64,000 nt of DNA from Rossellomorea sp. AcN35-11. GTDB taxonomy: Bacteria > Bacillota > Bacilli > Bacillales > Bacillaceae_B. A program made the position numbers and the translations under genes. The DNA lies in the NCBI GenBank assembly GCA_030388825.1, contig CP128835.1, positions 3,528,001 to 3,592,000 of the forward strand, given 5' to 3'. Of the stretch, positions 39,705 to 47,475 are shown one piece after another (the stretch's first letter is position 1; each line of letters opens with the position of its first letter). The notes under the pieces were generated by a model, which was not told the origin of the DNA, ran no database searches, and worked only from the letters and a program-made list of their open reading frames with translations.

Positions 39705-40259
39705 ATGATTACGATGAATGATATCATCCGGGAGGGTCATCCTACATTAACGATGGTTGCAAAGGAAGTACCTCTCCCCCCTACGAAAGAAGACCAGGAA
39801 ACATTAAAAAGCTTATTAGAGTATGTCGTGAACAGCCAAGATCCTGAAACGGCAAGTAAATATGGCCTTAGGCCCGGGATCGGCCTTGCTGCACCTCAAA
39901 TAAATGTTTCTAAGCGGATGCTTGCTGTAAATGTGACAGACCATCAAGGTAAATTATACAGCTACGCTTTATTCAATCCGAAGATCATCAGTCATTCAAT
40001 TGAAAAAGCATATTTAACATCTGGAGAAGGATGTTTATCGGTGGACCGAAATGTTCCCGGATATGTACCCCGCTATGCAAGAGTCACGGTTAAAGGGTGG
40101 GATGTGGACGGAAACGAAGTGAAACTCCGATTAAAAGGACTGCCTTCGATTGTCTTCCAACATGAAATCGATCACCTTAATGGAATCATGTTCTACGACC
40201 ATATCAATCAAAACAATCCATTTGAACCAATCCCTGATGCAATTGCCATTGAACGCTAA
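39705..40259 (+). CDS. def: Peptide deformylase (DefB/YkrB type)
   Basis: A 184-residue metalloenzyme removing the formyl group from new proteins. All three family motifs are visible: G-I-G-L-A-A-P-Q-I (about 57-65), E-G-C-L-S-V (about 109-114) and H-E-I-D-H-L-N-G (about 152-159); Cys and two His bind the metal. Long N-terminus and length are those of type 2 deformylase. GAGGAGG precedes the ATG. It is monocistronic, with a bidirectional terminator. Confidence 0.96.
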   Translation: MITMNDIIREGHPTLTMVAKEVPLPPTKEDQETLKSLLEYVVNSQDPETASKYGLRPGIGLAAPQINVSKRMLAVNVTDHQGKLYSYALFNPKIISHSIEKAYLTSGEGCLSVDRNVPGYVPRYARVTVKGWDVDGNEVKLRLKGLPSIVFQHEIDHLNGIMFYDHINQNNPFEPIPDAIAIER

Positions 40260-40296
40260 AGAAAGACCTCTTCCCCGACAGGGAAGAGGTCTTTCT
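40260..40296. terminator. Bidirectional intrinsic terminator
   Basis: AAAGACCTCTTCCC and its complement around a 5-base loop, between convergent def and the HAD gene. Confidence 0.92.
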
Positions 40297-40298
40297 TG

Positions 40299-41069
40299 TT
40301 AAATTAAATACAACTTCTTCAAACCATAACTAATTCCATCATCATCTACATGTTTCGTGATGAAATCTGCATGTTTCTGTACTTCTTCGACAGCATTACC
40401 CATGGCGATACCAGTTCCGACTGATTGAATCATCTCGATATCATTCAATCCATCACCGAACGCATACACATCTTTCAATTCAAACCCCAGCTTAGCAATC
40501 ATCTTCTTGATGCCTTCTGCCTTCGATCCACCTTTTGGAAGGATATCCATTGAGTACTGATGCCAGCGAATGAAGGTGAAATCCTTGTATTTCTCCCGAT
40601 AAAAGTTCTCTTCCTCTTTTGTACAGAATAACAGGGATTGATAAATATCCCTTCCCTTATAAAATTCTGGCGCATAATCGGGGTGAGGGAACTTTAAACT
40701 CCCCATACTTTCTTCAATATACTGATGATGCTTTTCGTTTGATTTCATCGTTTCATGATTTAAATGGACCACCGGATGTTCCTTTGTATACGTATCCTCC
40801 AGTAACTCTTCCAGCATATCAATTTTTAGTGGATTTGTGTAAATGACCTCATTTTCAAAAACCACGTACTGACCATTAAAGGATACAAAGGATTCTATTC
40901 CCAACTCTTCCCTCAGACTCTCATACATAAATGGAGCTCTTCCAGTTGCGATCGCTACGTATGTTCCGTTGGATTGTAAAGTGCGTATGGCCTCTTTAGT
41001 CGTTTGGGGCAGCTTCTTATCATGATCAAGCAGCGTACCGTCTATATCGAAGAAAACTATTTTAGACAT
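40299..41069 (-). CDS. ykrA: HAD-superfamily Cof-type phosphatase (YkrA)
   Basis: A 256-residue HAD hydrolase of the Cof/class IIB type. Motif I is F-F-D-I-D-G-T-L (about 5-12) with the nucleophile Asp, motif II is I-A-T-G-R, and motif III/IV is G-G-S-K-A-E-G-I plus F-G-D-G-L-N-D-I-E-M. The alpha/beta cap lies between them. It probably dephosphorylates small phosphometabolites; the substrate is unknown. GGAG lies 7 bases before the ATG at 41069. Position matches ykrA of B. subtilis. Confidence 0.9.
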   Translation of the reverse strand: MSKIVFFDIDGTLLDHDKKLPQTTKEAIRTLQSNGTYVAIATGRAPFMYESLREELGIESFVSFNGQYVVFENEVIYTNPLKIDMLEELLEDTYTKEHPVVHLNHETMKSNEKHHQYIEESMGSLKFPHPDYAPEFYKGRDIYQSLLFCTKEEENFYREKYKDFTFIRWHQYSMDILPKGGSKAEGIKKMIAKLGFELKDVYAFGDGLNDIEMIQSVGTGIAMGNAVEEVQKHADFITKHVDDDGISYGLKKLYLI

Positions 41070-41303
41070 ATCCGTTCTCCTTTTCATACATAATCGACTT
41101 TCTTATTTATCCGTTGTTTAAGGTAATCTTTTGAGGCTTAATTGTCAATGAATCAATACAAATACTCCCATTTACCAAACTTAACCATGTAAGAGATTCA
41201 AAAAATTCCGTACAATATAAGTAAGACAACAGAGACGTATGTAGGATTGTTCCTTTACTTCAAAGGAAAATCTCGGTAAACTATTGATAAGGAGTGATCT
41301 GCC

Positions 41304-41375
41304 ATGTTAAAAAAGCTCAGAAAAAAGCTTTTGAAACAGTGGAAAGATTTGCTTAGAAAAAAAACGATTGCATAG
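41304..41375 (+). CDS. 23-residue cationic amphipathic peptide ORF
   Basis: The frame encodes 23 residues: ten Lys/Arg, seven Leu, one Trp at 13 and one Asp. Leu2, 5, 9, 10, 16, 17 and Trp13 fall on one face of a helix and the basic residues on the other. GGAGTG lies 7 bases before the ATG; a TACAAT -10-like element is about 95 bases upstream. It stands alone between ykrA (divergent) and a hairpin at 41463. The make-up resembles membrane-active or nucleic-acid-binding peptides, but no homologue is recognised. It could also be a leader peptide or chance. Real coding status is unproven. Confidence 0.5.
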   Translation: MLKKLRKKLLKQWKDLLRKKTIA

Positions 41376-41462
41376 TATTTTAAACTGCCGACCGAACCCA
41401 AGCAGACTTACTACTAAAATACATGTAAATCGGTTATACTGTTTTATGTTTATACAAATAAT

Positions 41463-41516
41463 AAGGGACTGACGCCACTAGTGAGCATTTTCGTCTCCGT
41501 TGGTTCAGTCCCTCTT
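41463..41516 (+). other. Long-loop hairpin, possible terminator
   Basis: AGGGACTGA pairs with TCAGTCCCT around a 34-base loop, followed by a moderately T-rich run. It could end the transcript of the 23-residue ORF. Confidence 0.45.
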
Positions 41517-41557
41517 CTATATTTTTTCACGAATTGGTAGAGGATCTTTGTAAAAAC

Positions 41558-41586
41558 TTTATTTACATGAAAGAATCCTATATAAT
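41558..41586 (+). promoter_or_regulatory. Candidate promoter of rpoY-rnjA
   Basis: TATAAT (41581-41586) with TTTATT 17 bases upstream. It would give a 330-base leader containing the perfect inverted repeat at 41711-41760. No gene was seen in 41376-41920. Confidence 0.5.
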
Positions 41587-41710
41587 TTATAGCATACATA
41601 ATCAAGATTTATCATTCCCATTGAATGACAGGACGATTTATCTGCGTTTGAAGATCACCTTCTCCAGTGTTGATATGCGTGAATCATAAGGCTTGCTTCT
41701 GAAAGTTTGG

Positions 41711-41760
41711 CCTGTGTTAAGGAAATGATTTGTATTGGACATTCATTTCCTTAACACAGG
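41711..41760 (+). repeat. Perfect 18-bp inverted repeat upstream of rpoY-rnjA
   Basis: CCTGTGTTAAGGAAATGA (41711-41728) and its exact reverse complement (41743-41760) enclose a 14-base loop. No T-run follows, so it is not a usual terminator. It would be a very stable hairpin in the rnjA leader. Possible roles are RNase substrate, protein site or a small mobile-element relic. Confidence 0.85.
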
Positions 41761-41920
41761 GCATAGATGAGCCATAAAGGAACACAACATTGTTCAAAAC
41801 GCTTTTTCAATCGGAGGCAGTGTCAGGTGCCTCAAACGCCGCTTATGCTATGTAGTTGATAACTTTTTTATCATAGATGAAAGTTAGATTTTTTGAAAAC
41901 GGATAAGGAGAGAGAAAAAC

Positions 41921-42127
41921 ATGATTTTTAAAGTATTTTATCAAGAAAGTAAAGGGGAAGTGCCTGTTCGCGAATGCACTCAATCTCTTTACATGAAAGC
42001 TGAATCAGAACGTGAAGTACGCCTTAAATTAAAAGACAAACCGTATAACATCGAATTCGTACAAAAGCTAGAGGGCGCTTTTTTAGAGTATGAACAAAAC
42101 CATCATTCTTTCGAGTTGGAGCAATAA
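41921..42127 (+). CDS. rpoY: RNA polymerase epsilon subunit
   Basis: A 68-residue acidic protein, the small RNA polymerase subunit RpoY (YkzG) of Firmicutes, which binds near the beta' jaw. It opens M-I-F-K-V-F-Y-Q-E and contains V-R-E-C-T-Q-S-L-Y, as the family does. AAGGAGAGAG precedes the ATG. It is directly followed by rnjA 4 bases later, the conserved gene pair. Confidence 0.93.
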   Translation: MIFKVFYQESKGEVPVRECTQSLYMKAESEREVRLKLKDKPYNIEFVQKLEGAFLEYEQNHHSFELEQ

Positions 42128-42131
42128 AAAT

Positions 42132-43799
42132 ATGAAATTTGTAAAGAATGACCAAACCGCAGTATTTGCCCTTGGCGGTTTAGGTGAAATCGGTAAAAAC
42201 ACATACGGCGTACAATTTCAAGATGAAATCATTCTGATCGATGCGGGTATCAAGTTCCCGGAAGATGAGCTGCTCGGCATCGATTACGTTATTCCAGACT
42301 ATACGTATCTGGTGAAAAATGCAGACAAGATTAAAGGTCTATTCGTCACACATGGACATGAGGACCATATCGGTGGTATCCCATATTTACTCCGTGAACT
42401 AAACATCCCGATATACGGCGGGAAGCTTGCACTCGGCCTTATTAAGAACAAACTGGAAGAACACGGACTGTTAAGAAATGCGAAGTTAAATGTCATCAAG
42501 GAAGATGATATCATTAAATTCCGCAAAACATCCGTCACTTTCTTCAGAACGACACACAGCATTCCGGATTCATACGGAATCGTGGTAAAAACACCACCAG
42601 GTAATGTTGTACACACTGGAGACTTTAAGTTTGATTTCACACCGGTGGGTGAACCTGCGAATTTAACCAAGATGGCTGAAATCGGAAAAGAAGGAGTTCT
42701 TTGTCTTCTATCTGATAGTACAAACGCTGAGGTGCCAAACTTTACAATGTCCGAACGCAAAGTCGGCGAAAGCATCAATGATATCTTCCGTAAAGTGGAC
42801 GGTCGTGTTATATTCGCAACTTTTGCATCGAATATCCACCGTTTACAACAAGTGGTCGAAGCAGCTGTCTTCCATAATAGAAAAGTCGCTGTGTTTGGCC
42901 GCAGTATGGAAGCAGCCATTAACATCGGGCAAGAGTTAGGGTATATCAACGCACCGAAAGATACATTCATTGAACATAACCAGATCAATCGCCTGCCGGC
43001 GAATGAAGTAGCCATCCTTTGTACAGGGTCCCAGGGTGAACCTATGGCGGCGTTATCAAGGATCGCAAATGGGACGCACCGTCAGATTCAGATTCAGCCG
43101 GGCGACACCGTTGTATTCTCTTCTTCGCCAATACCAGGGAATACAATCAGTGTAAACCGTACAATCAACCTTCTGTATCGTGCAGGAGCGGAAGTCATTC
43201 ACGGACCACTAAGTGATATTCATACATCTGGTCATGGCGGACAGCAGGAAATGAAGTTAATGCTTCGTTTAATGAACCCTACTTTCTTCATGCCGATTCA
43301 TGGTGAATTCCGCATGCAGAAGATGCACGCACAGCTGGGCGTCGACTGTGGAGTGCAGGAAGAAAACTGCTTCATCATGGACAACGGTGAAGTCCTTGCA
43401 TTAAGCAATGACTCTGCACAGGTCGCAGGAAAAATTCCGTCTGGAAATGTTTATATTGACGGAAGCGGAATTGGTGATATTGGAAATATCGTTCTTCGAG
43501 ACCGTCGCATCCTTTCTGAAGAAGGCTTGGTCATTGTCGTAGTAAGCATCGATATGAAAGATTTCAAGATCGCCTCAGGGCCAGATCTGATTTCAAGAGG
43601 TTTCGTATACATGCGTGAATCAGGGGATCTTATCAATGAAGCTCAAACAATCATTTCTAAACACCTGAACAAAGTGCTTGAAAGACGCACTTCACAATGG
43701 TCAGAAATCAAGAATGAAATCACTGATACACTGGCTCCATTCTTATATGAGAAGACAAAGCGCCGTCCAATGATTTTACCGATCATCATGGAAGTCTGA
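42132..43799 (+). CDS. rnjA: Ribonuclease J1
   Basis: A 555-residue metallo-beta-lactamase/beta-CASP nuclease with both 5' exonuclease and endonuclease activity, central to mRNA turnover and 16S rRNA maturation. It has the zinc motif T-H-G-H-E-D-H-I-G (about 73-81), a second His in H-T-G-D-F-K-F, the beta-CASP segment with C-T-G-S-Q-G-E-P, and H-T-S-G-H-G near 368. The ATG at 42132 follows rpoY; a longer frame from 42090 overlaps it and is rejected. SR1P, also encoded here, is reported to strengthen GapA-RNase J1 binding. Confidence 0.96.
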   Translation: MKFVKNDQTAVFALGGLGEIGKNTYGVQFQDEIILIDAGIKFPEDELLGIDYVIPDYTYLVKNADKIKGLFVTHGHEDHIGGIPYLLRELNIPIYGGKLALGLIKNKLEEHGLLRNAKLNVIKEDDIIKFRKTSVTFFRTTHSIPDSYGIVVKTPPGNVVHTGDFKFDFTPVGEPANLTKMAEIGKEGVLCLLSDSTNAEVPNFTMSERKVGESINDIFRKVDGRVIFATFASNIHRLQQVVEAAVFHNRKVAVFGRSMEAAINIGQELGYINAPKDTFIEHNQINRLPANEVAILCTGSQGEPMAALSRIANGTHRQIQIQPGDTVVFSSSPIPGNTISVNRTINLLYRAGAEVIHGPLSDIHTSGHGGQQEMKLMLRLMNPTFFMPIHGEFRMQKMHAQLGVDCGVQEENCFIMDNGEVLALSNDSAQVAGKIPSGNVYIDGSGIGDIGNIVLRDRRILSEEGLVIVVVSIDMKDFKIASGPDLISRGFVYMRESGDLINEAQTIISKHLNKVLERRTSQWSEIKNEITDTLAPFLYEKTKRRPMILPIIMEV

Positions 43800-43840
43800 T
43801 CCCTGTCACACAACTGACAGTCACATTGGAATGCAGCGAA

Positions 43841-43876
43841 TAAAGAAGAGGCTGACCACTGAGGTCAGCCTCTTTT
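43841..43876. terminator. Bidirectional intrinsic terminator
   Basis: AAGAGGCTGACC and its complement around a 5-base loop, between convergent rnjA and ktrC. Confidence 0.9.
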
Positions 43877-43882
43877 CTATCA

Positions 43883-44542
43883 TTATAAGACTTTTTTTTC
43901 AAAACGATTGATATCCGTATCCGCTCCGATGACAATCAGGATATCTCCCTCGCGAATCTGTTCATCGGCCTGTGGTGATACGATAATATCTTTCTGCCTT
44001 TTAATCGCCACAATGTTTATTCCAAATTGCGCCCGGATGTCCAGGTCGATCAATGAATTTCCACTCAGGTTATCATTTGCCACAATCTCTACGATGGAGT
44101 GTTCGTCGGAAAGCTCCAGGTAATCCAACACATTATTTGAAATGATATTATGGGCAATCCTCTTCCCCATATCGCGTTCCGGATGTACCACTTGGTTCGC
44201 TCCGATTTTCCTCAATACTTTTTCATGATAATCATTTTGAGCCTTTACAGTAATATTCTTTACTCCGATTTCTTTCATCATCAAGGTAGTCAAAATACTG
44301 GATTGGATATCGTCCCCGATTGCCACGATGACGTGATCGAAATTTCTGATTCCCAAGCTTTTCAAAACGGATTCATCTGTTGAATCAGCTACAACTGCAT
44401 GAGACGCGATGGAAGAGAATTCATTCACTTTGTCTTCATCCTGATCAATCGCCATGACTTCCATTCCCTGCTCTGATAGCGATCTGACAATACTCCCTCC
44501 AAACCGCCCCAATCCAACTACCACAAACTCTTTTTTCACCAT
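43883..44542 (-). CDS. ktrC: Potassium uptake regulatory subunit KtrC (RCK)
   Basis: A 219-residue cytoplasmic ring-forming subunit of a Ktr potassium channel. RCK_N (about 3-120) has the nucleotide fold V-V-G-L-G-R-F-G-G-S-I and the acidic end A-I-D-Q-D-E; RCK_C (about 135-219) is the site of c-di-AMP binding in homologues. ATP/ADP binding gates the channel. No ktrD membrane partner lies in the window. The ATG at 44542 follows GAGGGGG. DarB at 62.9 kb would be another c-di-AMP-linked protein. Confidence 0.92.
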   Translation of the reverse strand: MVKKEFVVVGLGRFGGSIVRSLSEQGMEVMAIDQDEDKVNEFSSIASHAVVADSTDESVLKSLGIRNFDHVIVAIGDDIQSSILTTLMMKEIGVKNITVKAQNDYHEKVLRKIGANQVVHPERDMGKRIAHNIISNNVLDYLELSDEHSIVEIVANDNLSGNSLIDLDIRAQFGINIVAIKRQKDIIVSPQADEQIREGDILIVIGADTDINRFEKKVL

Positions 44543-44655
44543 GCATCCCCCTCGCATTCTCTCTATCCCTTATTTTAGCATAAAAAAAAGGAGAAAATGA
44601 AATTTCCCCCTGTTGTAAACAGTATAAAATTTTAAGTGATGGTAATACCCGAAGA

Positions 44656-45669
44656 TCACTTCTTCCCTTTCACATAATCAGCATCGAATAGAAACAGTCT
44701 CATTAGCAGATAAAGTGATGGAATCAATAATAATAAACCTGCAATGAAAACAATCACAAGTGCCATCCCCATCGTTGGATTGGTCACACTGGATTCAATC
44801 GTTATAAACGGCTTAAGAATATAAGGAAGGTGAGATGCCCCGTATCCAAAGAAAGCAAAAAAGAATTGCAACATGACGAAGATAAAGGCGGTTCCGAAAT
44901 TCTTACGCATGTAAATCAAGAGAGAAGCCCCAAAGAAGCACAGGAGTGATAATCCAAACATCCACCAAATGTCGATAGCACTTGTAAAATGCTCTGGATT
45001 ATGCTCTCTTAAAGACACAAACACCACTAGACTTGCAAGGATGGTGGGTGGACTCCAAAACAAAGAAAATGTCCTTAGTTCTTCCCTGGAATCTTGGTCT
45101 CCCGCCCTGTCAGCATAATAGGTCAAAAACGTCGCACTTATGAACAGTACGGAAACGATGGAAAGGGACACGACACTCCAAGAATAAGGGCTTGTAAACA
45201 GTTCCTTAGCCAGAAAAATGACTTTATCTCCCTGTTCCACCAAAAATCCACCTTCTGAAATCGTCAGTGCCGTAGATAAGGAAGCAGGAATCAATAACCC
45301 CGTTGCACCGTATAAAAATAAGTATACGATATTATCCTTGGAACCGTAATTTCCGAAAGCATAAAAGCTCCCTCTTATGGCGAGCAATATGATGGCAATA
45401 CTTCCCGGCAGCAATAATGCTGTTCCATAATAATAAGCTGTGTCAGGAAAGAACCCGACAAGCCCGACAAAGAAGAAAACAAAAAAGACATTCGTTACTT
45501 CCCAAACAGGAGAAAGATATCGACTGATTAACACGTTCAATGTATGTTCTTTCCCCTTCATTCTCCCATAAAAGGCGAAGAACCCTGCTCCAAAATCAAT
45601 CGAAGCTACTATAAGGTAACCATAAAGGAAAATCCACAATACGGTGATCCCCACTATTTCCAAACTCAT
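44656..45669 (-). CDS. cydB: Cytochrome bd-type quinol oxidase subunit II
   Basis: A 337-residue membrane protein with about eight helices and the CydB layout (first helix with L-Y-G-Y-L and D-F-G-A-G near residues 15-28). It forms the oxidase with CydA and carries no heme itself. GGGAGG lies before the ATG at 45669; the longer frame from 45708 is not supported. It lies 71 bases after cydA. No cydC/cydD ABC genes follow, which agrees with a YthAB-type set rather than the classical cydABCD. Confidence 0.9.
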   Translation of the reverse strand: MSLEIVGITVLWIFLYGYLIVASIDFGAGFFAFYGRMKGKEHTLNVLISRYLSPVWEVTNVFFVFFFVGLVGFFPDTAYYYGTALLLPGSIAIILLAIRGSFYAFGNYGSKDNIVYLFLYGATGLLIPASLSTALTISEGGFLVEQGDKVIFLAKELFTSPYSWSVVSLSIVSVLFISATFLTYYADRAGDQDSREELRTFSLFWSPPTILASLVVFVSLREHNPEHFTSAIDIWWMFGLSLLCFFGASLLIYMRKNFGTAFIFVMLQFFFAFFGYGASHLPYILKPFITIESSVTNPTMGMALVIVFIAGLLLLIPSLYLLMRLFLFDADYVKGKK

Positions 45670-45740
45670 ACCGATTCCTCCCTCAAGCTTGAAGCTCCTT
45701 CCCTTCATTCACCATGACAGAAGGAGCACAGTTGAATCTT

Positions 45741-47078
45741 TTAACTCGCTTTCTTAGGAAAACGCTGTTCTAATTCAGCCTCTGCAGGCTTATTTTTAAA
45801 CATTTTAATCAGCACGACAACACATAAAACACCAAGGAGGATATAAAGACCTACAAACAAAGCAAAGGTCAATCCTACTCCATCCGCTTTCGTGGCTGCA
45901 TCTGCGACTTTCATATACCCTCTGAGAATCCAAGGCTGACGGCCGACCTCTGCATAAATCCAACCAAATTCAATCGCCAGCATCGACAGTGGGCCACTCG
46001 CAACAATGCCCCATAACAACGGTTTATTCCATTCATTCCGCTTCTTCCACTTCCAGAACAAAATAAACGCTGCTGAAATAAAGATACTGTACATTCCGAT
46101 TGATACCATCAAATCAAACATGTAATGGACCCATAAAGGGGGGCGCTCATCTTCAGGAAATTCATTCAACCCTATAACCTCTGTCTCAAAAGAACTCCCT
46201 GCCAGAAAACTTAAGAATCCAGGCAAGCGTATTTCATTATGAACTTCATTATTCTCATCCAGGGTTCCGAATAAGATCAAATCGGCATTCTTTTCAGTTT
46301 CGAAATGCCACTCAGCAGCCGCCAATTTTTCCGGCTGATGCTCTGCTAAAAACTTGGCCGACAAATCTCCTGCCAGAGCAGTGGCAAAGGCGAAGATCAA
46401 TGCTGAAACCATGGACAAGCGCAGGGCTTTTTTATGGTACTCGCCTCCTTTTTTACGAAGGATGGCGAAAGCTGTAATCGCTGCAAGCACTAGTGCCGAT
46501 GTTAAATATGCAGTCGTCAGCACATGGAACACTTTCGTTGGCGTAGCTGGATTCAACATGGCAGCAATGGGGTCGATATTAATCGCCTTCCCATTCTCCA
46601 ACTCAAACCCTTGTGGAGTGTTCATAAAGGCATTCACCGTTGTAATGAACAGTGCAGACGCCGAAGAACCGATCATAACCGGTATGGTCAAAAGCCAGTG
46701 AGTCCACTTATTTTTAAAGCGATCCCACGTATAAAGGTAAATACCTAAAAAGATAGCTTCAAAGAAAAACGCAAAAGTTTCCATGAATAAAGGAAGGGCA
46801 ATCACTTGTCCAGCCACCTGCATAAATGAAGGCCACAATAAAGATAGCTGCAGACCTATGGCCGTACCCGTAACCACTCCCACCGCAACCGTAATCGTAA
46901 AGCCCCTTGCCCATCTCCTTGCGAGCAACAGATAATGAGGATCATTTCGTTTGATTCCCATGAATTCAGCAATGGAAATCATGATCGGCACCCCCACACC
47001 AATCGTTGCAAAAATAATATGGAATGCAAGAGTTGTCGACGTGAGCATTCGACTCAACATCACACCATCTAATACCAT
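45741..47078 (-). CDS. cydA: Cytochrome bd-type quinol oxidase subunit I
   Basis: A 445-residue heme-bearing subunit with about nine helices. Conserved parts are L-A-F-H-I-I-F-A near the N-terminus (axial His), the G-R-Q-P-W-I motif near residue 385 and the glutamate-rich helix around residue 100. The Q-loop is short, so it belongs to the short-loop class (YthA/CIO-like). It oxidises quinol and reduces oxygen with high affinity. A Rex-type operator lies upstream, predicting induction when NADH rises at low oxygen. Confidence 0.92.
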   Translation of the reverse strand: MVLDGVMLSRMLTSTTLAFHIIFATIGVGVPIMISIAEFMGIKRNDPHYLLLARRWARGFTITVAVGVVTGTAIGLQLSLLWPSFMQVAGQVIALPLFMETFAFFFEAIFLGIYLYTWDRFKNKWTHWLLTIPVMIGSSASALFITTVNAFMNTPQGFELENGKAINIDPIAAMLNPATPTKVFHVLTTAYLTSALVLAAITAFAILRKKGGEYHKKALRLSMVSALIFAFATALAGDLSAKFLAEHQPEKLAAAEWHFETEKNADLILFGTLDENNEVHNEIRLPGFLSFLAGSSFETEVIGLNEFPEDERPPLWVHYMFDLMVSIGMYSIFISAAFILFWKWKKRNEWNKPLLWGIVASGPLSMLAIEFGWIYAEVGRQPWILRGYMKVADAATKADGVGLTFALFVGLYILLGVLCVVVLIKMFKNKPAEAELEQRFPKKAS

Positions 47079-47144
47079 ACAATACTCCCCCTACTAATCT
47101 ACTTCTACTAAACATATCTTCCTTCTGTTTATCACTTATTGTTC

Positions 47145-47150
47145 AGTATA
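47145..47150 (-). promoter_or_regulatory. Candidate -10 element of cydAB
   Basis: TATACT on the minus strand 67 bases before the cydA start; the -35 is weak and lies within the degenerate Rex half site. Confidence 0.45.
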
Positions 47151-47165
47151 AAACCTTTCGATAAG

Positions 47166-47183
47166 TTTGTGATATATTGAACA
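47166..47183. promoter_or_regulatory. Second, degenerate Rex-like site
   Basis: TTGTGATATATTGAACAT keeps one perfect half (TTGTGA) and a poor second half. It overlaps the expected -35 region. Confidence 0.35.
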
Positions 47184-47191
47184 TGAATATT

Positions 47192-47209
47192 TTGTGACAT
47201 TTTTCACAA
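47192..47209. promoter_or_regulatory. Rex operator upstream of cydAB
   Basis: TTGTGACATTTTTCACAA is a perfect palindromic match to the TTGTGA-N6-TCACAA Rex site, just upstream of the cyd promoter. Rex binds it when NAD dominates and leaves when NADH rises. The rest of the gap 47210-47437 has no convincing gene. Confidence 0.8.
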
Positions 47210-47437
47210 ACATTGGTTCGTCTTTTATTTTAGATTTTTTTTCTGTTTTTGACAATGATGTTGCTTAGGAGCTTAGAGGAGTGAATCAAATTGGGGTGTA
47301 TATTCACCTTTCTGAACGAGTGAGAAGATCCTTTTGAAAGATACGTTTGCCATGACAACGTTCCATCTATCAAGCGTTTGTTGACATTCGAATTGTCCAT
47401 GAGAATTCCGCGACAAAAAAACCCTTTCTCCATTCAA

Positions 47438-47472
47438 AAAGACCCCACACCTATGTGCAGGGTCTTCAATAA
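47438..47472 (-). terminator. Intrinsic terminator after the ABC exporter pair
   Basis: AAGACCCTGCACA with TGTGGGGTCTT (one bulge) and TTTTTG on the minus strand. Confidence 0.8.
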
Positions 47473-47475
47473 TTC

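Noticed and set aside
42299..43015. 238-residue minus-strand frame inside rnjA
   Set aside because: Shadow of the certain rnjA gene, with no ribosome site.
47230..47433. 67-residue minus-strand frame between cydA and the ABC exporter
   Set aside because: No coding pattern or homology recognised; convincing ribosome site absent.
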